This document shows, piece after piece, positions 57,828 through 64,000 of a DNA stretch of 64,000 nt. Each line of letters opens with the position of its first letter. Position 1 is the first letter of the stretch. Origin of the DNA: an uncultured Acidovorax sp. (lineage in GTDB: Bacteria > Pseudomonadota > Gammaproteobacteria > Burkholderiales > Burkholderiaceae_C); NCBI GenBank assembly GCA_913774955.1, contig CAJYKV010000020.1:268043-332042 (forward strand). Direction: 5' to 3'. The position numbers and the translations under genes were made by a program. Below the pieces are notes generated by a model that ran no database searches, had not been told where the DNA came from, and was given only the letters and a program-made list of their open reading frames with translations.

Positions 57828-59810
57828 ATGAGCGCCGCACCCTGGAATCCGGAAGACCTCATCGGCCACCAGTCCCTCCAGGATCTGCAGGGGTCGCCCA
57901 CCGAGGAACTGCTGGTCTGCACGGTGCAGAGCGTCAACGCGACGGCCGACCGCGCGGAGACCGCGCTCTGGTGCGTGCCCCTGGACGGCGGGGCCGCGCC
58001 CTGGCCGCTCACGGCGGGCGCTTCGGACAACAGCCCGCGCTGGTCGCCGGACGGCAGCCAGGTGGCGTTCATTTCCTCGCGCAACGGGCAGAGCCAGGTG
58101 TTCGTGATCTCCCGCCATGGCGGAGAGGCACGGCAGGTGGGCGCGCTGGACGGCACGGTGCTCTCGGCCGAATGGTCGCCGGACGGCGCCTCTTTCGCCG
58201 TGCTGTGCACCGTGGCGGTGGACCCCGACCTGCGCGGCCGCCGGCCCGGCCCGGATGCACCGCCGCCGCGCAAGGGTGGCCCGCGCGTGGTCTGGCGGCT
58301 GCCGTACAAGGCGGACGGGCTGGGCTATGTGCTCGGCCAGGAGACGCACCTCTTCGTGCTGCGCATGGCCGACGGGCGGTGCAGCCGGCTCACCGACGGA
58401 GCGTTCAACGTGCGCGCCGCGGCCTGGTCGCCCGACGGCAGCCGGCTGGCCATGGTGCGTACGCGCGATGGCGACGATGCGCACCGCACCGATCTCTGGA
58501 CGCTGCAGGCCGACGGCAGCGGCGCAAGGCAGCTCACGCACGATCTCGCGCAGGTGCTGTCGCCGGTGTGGTCTCCCGACGGGCGCAGCATCGTCTTCTC
58601 GGGAACGCGCGACGACGGCGACGCCATGGTGCGGCTCTGGCAGTGCGACCCGGGCAGCGCCGCGGTGCAGCCGCTGGGGGACGCGTCGATCGAGATCGGC
58701 ACCGAGACCGCGAGCGTGCGGTTCGTGGGCGGTGACGCGGAGCAGGTGCTCGCCATCGTCGCGCGGCGCGGCGTGCATGCCGTGGTGTCCGTCGGGCTGC
58801 GAGACGGGGCGCTGCGGACCTTGGCGCAGGGCGACCGGCAGATGGCGTCGCTCGCCCACACCCGCCAGCGGCTGGCGTTCGTCGCGCACACGCCCGTGGA
58901 GCCGATGGAAATCCATGCCTGCGCGCACGACGGCAGCGGCGAGCGCAAGGCCACCTCGTTCAACGCGGCGTGGTGGGACGCGCACGGTGGCGCCACCCTG
59001 GAGCGGCGGCGCTTCACCGTACCGGATGGCGAGGGCGGCACGCACGGGATCGACGGCTGGCTGCTGCGGCCGGCCGGTGCGCAGGGCGCACTGCCGCTGC
59101 TCGTGGACCTGCACGGCGGGCCGGCGGCCTACGCGCTCTTCGACTACCCGGCCACGGCCTACTGGTCGGTACTCTGGTCGCGCGGCTGGTCGGTGCTGGC
59201 GCTCAATCCGTCGGGATCTTCGGGATACGGCCGTGCGTTCGCGGAGCGGCTGCGCGGCCACTGGGGCGAGCGCGACCTGCCCGAGGTGCTGGCCGCCATC
59301 GACGCGCTGCAGGCCGAAGGCATTGCCGATGCAAGAATTGCCGTGGCCGGAAAATCTTACGGCGGCTTCCTGAGCGCCTGGACCATCGGGCACACGGAGC
59401 GCTTCCGCGCGGCCGTCGTGATGGCGCCGGTGGCGGACGCGCGCAGCCACTACGGCACGTCCGACAGCGGCTACTACGCCGACCCGTTCGATTTCGGCGG
59501 CACGCCGTGGAGCGTGCCGCAGGCGTACCTCGGGCATTCGACGCTGCCGGGCGCGGCACAGGCCCGCACGCCCACGCTCATCCTGCAGGGCGAGGACGAC
59601 CAGCGCTGCCCGGTGGGCCAGAGCGAAGCGCTTTTCTGCGCGCTCAAGCGCGGGGCCAACCCGCCGTGCGAACTCGTGATCTACCCGGGCGAGGGCCATG
59701 GTTTCACGGCCAGCGGCGCGCCCTCGGTGCGCCAGGACGCGGCGCGGCGCATCGTGGAGTGGCTGGAGCGCTGGATCGACCCGGCTGCGCCCGCATCGCC
59801 GACGGATTGA
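57828..59810 (+). CDS. S9-family (prolyl oligopeptidase type) serine peptidase
   Basis: A 660-residue peptidase. Residues 1-400 form a TolB/WD-like beta-propeller with repeated WSPDGSQ-type strands (PRWSPDGSQVAFIS, AEWSPDGASFAVLC, AAWSPDGSRLAMV, PVWSPDGRSIVFSG). Residues about 420-655 form the alpha/beta hydrolase. The nucleophile Ser510 is in VAGKSYGGFLSAW, the acid is in LILQGEDDQRCPV, and the His is in YPGEGHGFT. There is no signal peptide, so it acts on peptides in the cytoplasm. An exceptionally complementary GGGAGGTGAT lies four bases before ATG 57828, predicting strong initiation. Acylaminoacyl-peptidase is a close alternative. Confidence 0.93.
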   Translation: MSAAPWNPEDLIGHQSLQDLQGSPTEELLVCTVQSVNATADRAETALWCVPLDGGAAPWPLTAGASDNSPRWSPDGSQVAFISSRNGQSQVFVISRHGGEARQVGALDGTVLSAEWSPDGASFAVLCTVAVDPDLRGRRPGPDAPPPRKGGPRVVWRLPYKADGLGYVLGQETHLFVLRMADGRCSRLTDGAFNVRAAAWSPDGSRLAMVRTRDGDDAHRTDLWTLQADGSGARQLTHDLAQVLSPVWSPDGRSIVFSGTRDDGDAMVRLWQCDPGSAAVQPLGDASIEIGTETASVRFVGGDAEQVLAIVARRGVHAVVSVGLRDGALRTLAQGDRQMASLAHTRQRLAFVAHTPVEPMEIHACAHDGSGERKATSFNAAWWDAHGGATLERRRFTVPDGEGGTHGIDGWLLRPAGAQGALPLLVDLHGGPAAYALFDYPATAYWSVLWSRGWSVLALNPSGSSGYGRAFAERLRGHWGERDLPEVLAAIDALQAEGIADARIAVAGKSYGGFLSAWTIGHTERFRAAVVMAPVADARSHYGTSDSGYYADPFDFGGTPWSVPQAYLGHSTLPGAAQARTPTLILQGEDDQRCPVGQSEALFCALKRGANPPCELVIYPGEGHGFTASGAPSVRQDAARRIVEWLERWIDPAAPASPTD

Positions 59811-59838
59811 CACCTGTCGCGTCCTGCCCGGCGCGCGC

Positions 59839-60045
59839 TCAACGCGGGCCGGGCGGGATCAGCGCGTCCCGCGCGGGCTCGCCGCGCTGCGGGTTCAGGC
59901 TGCCCTCCGTGTGCTGTTCGCGCTCCTGCTGGTCCTGGTCGCGCTGCTGTTCGGTCTGGGGCCGGCGCGGGTCGGTGGGCGGCAGTTCCTGGCGGTCCTG
60001 CACGTGTTGCTGGTCGCGTTGCGGCTCGGGCTGCTGTGGTTGCAT
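59839..60045 (-). CDS. Small Gln/Pro/Arg-rich hydrophilic protein
   Basis: A 68-residue protein with no recognised domain. Gln, Arg, Pro, Asp and Glu make up most residues (MQPQQPEPQRDQQHVQDRQE at the start), and no hydrophobic segment or Cys is present, so it is likely disordered and cytoplasmic. GGGAG six bases before ATG 60045 supports translation. It is divergent from another small hydrophilic gene at 60263. Low complexity in GC-rich DNA makes chance frames possible, so confidence is moderate. Confidence 0.55.
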   Translation of the reverse strand: MQPQQPEPQRDQQHVQDRQELPPTDPRRPQTEQQRDQDQQEREQHTEGSLNPQRGEPARDALIPPGPR

Positions 60046-60262
60046 GGCGGTCTCCCGGGATGGTGAGGCGTGTGTCGGGCGGCGGATGACACCGCACCCC
60101 CTTGCGTGGCAATGCGCGTGCCTCCGGCCGTCTTCCGCCTCTGCCGCGTTGCGGCCCCGCCAGCAGCGGCAGCCAGGCGACCTGCGGGCATGGAGCCGGG
60201 AACGGGCGTTGCCCCGACAGCGTTGCAACCGGCGCCCATGCCCGCCACCACAGGAGCGAACC

Positions 60263-60490
60263 ATGCCCATCTTGTTGTCGACAGAACTCCACACCACCCC
60301 GGAGAAGGACGATCTGGCCAGCGCGCCCGATGCCCTGCCGGACGGACCGAACGTCGCGCCCAGCGGGCACGAACACGAGGCCGCCCAGGGCGTCCTGCCC
60401 GATGCGAACGGCAAGGCCGACAACTCGCAGGGAGCGCAGGGGACGCAGGCAGGCATGCAGACAACGATGCGCCGCCACCGGGCCATGTAG
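60263..60490 (+). CDS. Small hydrophilic Gly/Ala/Asp-rich protein
   Basis: A 75-residue protein with no recognised family. After a short start (MPILLSTELHTTPEKDD) it is Asp/Pro/Gly/Gln-rich and ends in a basic segment (MRRHRAM). CAGGAG seven bases before ATG 60263 is a good ribosome-binding site. It lies 218 bp from, and divergent to, the 68-residue gene, and 90 bp before the convergent U32 gene end. The composition suggests disorder. Function is unknown. Confidence 0.55.
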   Translation: MPILLSTELHTTPEKDDLASAPDALPDGPNVAPSGHEHEAAQGVLPDANGKADNSQGAQGTQAGMQTTMRRHRAM

Positions 60491-60580
60491 GCCGGCCGGC
60501 GCCGCGCCGTACCGCTGCCGACCGGGTACGGGCCGAACGGCGCGGCTGCGGGTGCCGTTGCCGCTTTGCCGTTGCAGGCC

Positions 60581-62587
60581 TCAGCGCGGCGCGCCCGGTG
60601 CCGGCCGCGTGCGGTAGAACTGCATCGGCACGGCCTGCATGTCCTTGGCGTGCTGGTTCAGCACCGACTTCTTCATACGGCCCACCACGTGCATCTCGCA
60701 GGGCTTGCAGTCGAAGCGCAGCGTGAGCTTTTCCTTGCCGTTGACGAGCTGCAGCGGCTCGGCCTTGATCGTGCCCTTCACGCCGATCACGCCCTTGGCC
60801 TGCTTGGGGCATAGGCTCATGGAAAAACGCACGCAGTGCTTGGTGATCATCAGGCTGACTTCGCCTTCCTCTTCCTTCGACTCGTAGGCCGCGTCGATCA
60901 CCTTCACGCCGTGCTTCAGGTAGAAGTCGTGCGCCTTGTGGTTGAAGACGTTGGAGAGGTAGGTGAGCGTGTCTTCAGGGAAGGGGGCCGGCGGCTCGAC
61001 CGGCGCGGCGCGCGGCAGGCGCGCGAGGCCGGCCGCCCGCGCGGCCTCCAGCGATTCCACGGCATCGCGGCGCAGCGCATTGAGCGCCGAGGCCGGAACG
61101 AACCACGGCTGCGACAGCGACAGGGCGATGTCGTGCACCGCGAACACCGTGGCGCCGAAGCGGCCCAGTTGCTCGCGCAGCGCGGGCTCGGAGCGGGCTG
61201 CGTCGGTGGCGGCCTGGTGCGGCTGCACGATGGCGGCGCTGCCCATGAAGCCGTCCTCGTCGGTCAGCGTGAGCGCGAAGCCGTCCGGGGTTTCCGACAG
61301 CTGCGCCCACAGGCCGATGCGGCGGTCGCTCGATTTCTTGTCGAGCGTGCGCACCCAGTCCATGTCGCGGTTGCGGTTGATCTCCAGTCCACGGCGCAAA
61401 TCCTTGAACCCGGCGATCGGGTCCTTGGGGAACACCCTCCACAGGCCCTTCTTCGCGTTCACCGCCTCGGCGCGGTTGATCTGCAGGCCCACCAGCTCCT
61501 TCTGCAGGTCGTAGTAGCACAGGCCATCGCCGTTGTGCAGCACGGTCTCCGGACTGGAGAGCTCCAGGTCCACGGAGTTCTCGCCGACCTTCGTGACCCA
61601 GCCGATCGCACGGCCCGGCGTCTTGGGCGTGTCGAACGCGCCGATGTCTTCCTTGCGGCCGTTGACGAAGTAGTCGGTGAACTCGCGGTTGAAGTTCTGG
61701 TCCGGGTCGGGCGTGAAGGTGAACGTGGTGCGGCCCGAGGACGAACGCGCCAGCGGCCGCGCGGTGAATTCGCGCTCTTCGATGATCTCGTCGAGCAGCT
61801 TGCGGTAGTGGGCCGTGATGTTCTTCACGTAGCCCATGTCCTTGTAGCGGCCCTCGATCTTGAAGCTGCGCACGCCGGCGTCGATCAGCGCGCGCAGGTT
61901 GTCGCTCTGGTTGTTGTCCTTCATCGAAAGCACGTGCTTTTCGTGCGCGATGATGCGCCCCTGGGCGTCCAGCACCTCGTAGGGCAGGCGGCAGGCCTGG
62001 TTGCAGTCGCCCCGGTTCGCGCTGCGGCCCGTGTGGGCGTGCGTGATGTAGCACTGCCCCGAGTAGGCCACGCAGAGCGCGCCGTGGATGAAGAATTCGA
62101 TGGTGGTGCGCGCCGGATCGGTCGCTGCGCGCACGGCGGCGATCTGGCCGAGGTCCAGCTCGCGCGCCAGCACGATTTGCGAGAGGCCCGCATCCTGCAG
62201 GAAGCGCGCCTTCTCGGGCGTGCGGATGTCGGTCTGCGTGCTCGCGTGCAGCTGGATCGGCGGCAGGTCGAGTTCCAGCAGGCCCATGTCCTGGATGATG
62301 AGCGCGTCGGCCCCCGCCTCGTACACCTGCCAGGCCATGCGGCGGGCGTCTTCCAGTTCGTCGTCGCGCAGGATGGTGTTGAGCGTGACGAAGATGCGGC
62401 TGTGGAAGCGGTGCGCATGGCGCACGAGCCGCTCCAGGTCCCGCAGCTCGTTGCCCGCGCCGGCCCGCGCGCCGAAGGCAGGGCCGCCGATGTAGACGGC
62501 ATCTGCGCCGTGGTTGACCGCCTCGATGCCGATGTCGGCGTCGCGCGCGGGGGAGAGCAGTTCGAGCTGGTGGGGCAGGAGGGACAT
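60581..62587 (-). CDS. rlhA: U32-family peptidase, RlhA-like (23S rRNA C2501 hydroxylation)
   Basis: A 668-residue U32-family protein with the full two-part architecture of E. coli RlhA (YdcP), which is needed for 5-hydroxycytidine at 23S rRNA position 2501. The N-terminal barrel starts LLSPARDADIGIEAVNHGAD. The U32 signature with cysteines is EFFIHGALCVAYSGQCYIT followed by NRGDCNQACRLPYEV. Further cysteines (CPKQAKGV, CKPCEMHVVG) lie in the C-terminal region and may bind a cluster. The gene symbol is assigned by architecture; TrhP-type U32 proteins are shorter. It is monocistronic. Confidence 0.88.
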   Translation of the reverse strand: MSLLPHQLELLSPARDADIGIEAVNHGADAVYIGGPAFGARAGAGNELRDLERLVRHAHRFHSRIFVTLNTILRDDELEDARRMAWQVYEAGADALIIQDMGLLELDLPPIQLHASTQTDIRTPEKARFLQDAGLSQIVLARELDLGQIAAVRAATDPARTTIEFFIHGALCVAYSGQCYITHAHTGRSANRGDCNQACRLPYEVLDAQGRIIAHEKHVLSMKDNNQSDNLRALIDAGVRSFKIEGRYKDMGYVKNITAHYRKLLDEIIEEREFTARPLARSSSGRTTFTFTPDPDQNFNREFTDYFVNGRKEDIGAFDTPKTPGRAIGWVTKVGENSVDLELSSPETVLHNGDGLCYYDLQKELVGLQINRAEAVNAKKGLWRVFPKDPIAGFKDLRRGLEINRNRDMDWVRTLDKKSSDRRIGLWAQLSETPDGFALTLTDEDGFMGSAAIVQPHQAATDAARSEPALREQLGRFGATVFAVHDIALSLSQPWFVPASALNALRRDAVESLEAARAAGLARLPRAAPVEPPAPFPEDTLTYLSNVFNHKAHDFYLKHGVKVIDAAYESKEEEGEVSLMITKHCVRFSMSLCPKQAKGVIGVKGTIKAEPLQLVNGKEKLTLRFDCKPCEMHVVGRMKKSVLNQHAKDMQAVPMQFYRTRPAPGAPR

Positions 62588-62772
62588 GGGGCGATTATCC
62601 CAGGCGCGCCGCGATGGCCCCCAACCGCGCCCCGCGGGCAGCTGCGTGACCGCGCATGCACCGGTTTGGCGCCGACCTGGCCCACGAATGGTGCGAGTGG
62701 CGCTACGATAAGGCCGGTGACTGCCGAGCGCAGTACCTTTCGCCCCCAGAGACCCACCAGGAGACCCCCTCA

Positions 62773-63927
62773 GTGCCTTCCGCCTTCCGCTTCCGCCCCT
62801 CCGTGTCCTGCACCATCGTGGCCACCGCCCTGGCCGCCTTCGCTGCCTCCGCCAGCGCGCAGGACGTGCAGAACGTCAAGATCGGCCACGCCGGCCCCGT
62901 TTCGGGCGGCATCGCCCACATCGGCAAGGACACCGAGAACGGCGTGCGCATGGCGGTGGACGACCTGAACGCGCAGAACCTGGTCATCGGCGGCAAGAAG
63001 ATCCACTTCGAGATCGCCGCGGAAGACGACGCGGGCGATCCGCGCCAGGCCACGGCCGTCGCCCAGAAGTTCTGCGACCTGAAGGTCGCCGGCGTCGTCG
63101 GCCACCTGCAGTCGGGCACCTCGATCCCGGCGTCTTCCCTTTATGACAAGTGCGGCCTGCCCCACATCACGGCCGCCGCCACCAACCCGGATCTCACCAA
63201 GCCCGGCTACAAGACCACCTACCGCCTGATCGCCAATGACAGCGCCCTGGGCGCGGCGCTGGCGATCTATGCGGCCGACCACCTCAAGCTCAAGACCGTG
63301 GCCGTCATCGACGACCGCACGGCCTACGGCCAGGGCGTGGCCCAGGTGTTCAAGGCGACGGCACTGCAAAAAGGCCTGAAGGTGGTGGCCGAGGAGTTCA
63401 CCAACGACAAGGCCACCGACTTCATGGCGATCCTGACCTCCATCAAGCCGAAGAAGCCCGACGGCGTGTTCTACGGCGGCCTGGATGCACAGGCCGGCCC
63501 GATGCTGCGCCAGATGGAGCAGCTCGGCATGGGCGACGTGAAGTTCTTCGGCGGCGACGCACTGTGCACCGAAAAGCTGCCCGATCTGGCCGCCAAGTCG
63601 GCGGCGCTCAAGAACGTGACCTGCGCGACCGGCGGTGCATCCGTCGCCAAGATGCAGGGCGGCGCCGAATGGAAGAAGCGCTACGACGCGAAGTTCCCCG
63701 GCCAGTTCCAGATCTACAGCCCCTACGCCTACGATGCGGCCATGGTGCTGGTGGACGCCATGAAGCGCGCCAACTCCGTCGATCCGAAGGTCTACACGCC
63801 CTTCCTCGCCCAGACCCAGTACAAGGGTGTGACGGCCAACGTGTCGTTCACGCCGAAGGGCGAGCTGACCACGCCGGCCGTGACGCTCTACCATTACCCG
63901 GCGAACGCGCGCGTGCCCCTCAACTGA
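62773..63927 (+). CDS. Branched-chain amino-acid ABC transporter substrate-binding protein
   Basis: A 384-residue periplasmic binding protein of the LivJ/LivK type. The start is GTG 62773, preceded by CAGGAGA at normal spacing. The signal peptide (residues 1-31) ends ASASAQ. Mature hallmarks are VKIGHAGPVSGGIAHIGKDT, GVVGHLQSGTSIPASSLYDK, TVAVIDDRTAYGQGVAQVF and GDALCTEKLPDL. Ligands of this family are Leu/Ile/Val and related amino acids. No permease or ATPase genes follow within the 73 remaining bases, so the rest of the transporter may lie outside the window or elsewhere. Confidence 0.94.
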   Translation: MPSAFRFRPSVSCTIVATALAAFAASASAQDVQNVKIGHAGPVSGGIAHIGKDTENGVRMAVDDLNAQNLVIGGKKIHFEIAAEDDAGDPRQATAVAQKFCDLKVAGVVGHLQSGTSIPASSLYDKCGLPHITAAATNPDLTKPGYKTTYRLIANDSALGAALAIYAADHLKLKTVAVIDDRTAYGQGVAQVFKATALQKGLKVVAEEFTNDKATDFMAILTSIKPKKPDGVFYGGLDAQAGPMLRQMEQLGMGDVKFFGGDALCTEKLPDLAAKSAALKNVTCATGGASVAKMQGGAEWKKRYDAKFPGQFQIYSPYAYDAAMVLVDAMKRANSVDPKVYTPFLAQTQYKGVTANVSFTPKGELTTPAVTLYHYPANARVPLN

Positions 63928-64000
63928 GTCCCATCGCCGGCGCTGCGGGCCCTGGGCCGGCGGCGTTTCGCTACAGTGGCGTGCCGCGCCCGGGTGTCCG

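Overview
The window is about 64 kb of GC-rich bacterial chromosome. Gene content and order (orphan Bug-type periplasmic binding proteins, nadE-glnB, sigma/DUF3619/DUF3106/RDD, ilvIHC-pssA-leuA, aat-bpt) point to a betaproteobacterium of the family Comamonadaceae, most likely Acidovorax or a close relative. The genus is an inference from protein resemblance. Most of the sequence is dense, ordinary chromosome; the accessory or decayed parts are short.

Layout. 1-9.4 kb: a catabolic cluster behind a divergent IclR regulator. It holds four tripartite-tricarboxylate-type (Bug) binding proteins, two related amidohydrolases, an RraA-type aldolase, a D-2-hydroxyacid dehydrogenase and an SMP-30 lactonase, with no membrane permease genes. 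9.5-15 kb: katG, a DUF945 gene broken by one in-frame TAG, and an NDH-2-like flavoprotein. 14.9-17 kb: a PAS-LuxR regulator divergent from the scoAB 3-oxoacid CoA-transferase genes, with a perfect inverted repeat between them. 17.2-22.4 kb: cheW-like, FemAB-like acyltransferase, nadE, glnB, a LOG-family gene and dgkA. 22.9-25.4 kb: a four-gene minus-strand operon of an ECF-like sigma factor, DUF3619, DUF3106 and an RDD membrane protein. 25.7-32.2 kb: branched-chain amino-acid and phospholipid genes ilvI, ilvH, ilvC, pssA, leuA. 32.4-37.6 kb: pbpG-like, a second IclR, bpt and aat (N-degron transferases), two identical tRNA-Asn genes, DUF454 and def. 37.6-45.4 kb: glnD, map and purL.

45.5-46.7 kb is the clearest accessory patch. 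It holds a peptidoglycan amidase frameshifted at an A-run, a small exported protein overlapping its stop codon by ATGA, and a partial copy of a structured repeat also found in the leuA leader. 46.7-53.4 kb: a GAF/EAL phosphodiesterase, DUF808, an OmpW-like porin, a Cache-type sensor kinase and a membrane metal-dependent hydrolase. 53.7-57.5 kb: egtD and egtB (ergothioneine) facing metY. 57.8-63.9 kb: an S9 peptidase, two divergent small hydrophilic genes, a U32 peptidase/rRNA hydroxylase (RlhA-like) and a Liv-type binding protein.

Two intergenic repeat families stand out. One (copies near 6.5, 22.8 and 28.2 kb) always lies directly 3' of a gene and in its orientation. The other (30.6 and 46.7 kb) folds into nested stems and shows a compensatory base-pair change between its copies. 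Apart from these, the best leads for undescribed biology are the sigma/DUF3619/DUF3106/RDD module, the amidase plus exported-protein pair, and the permease-less Bug/amidohydrolase cluster.
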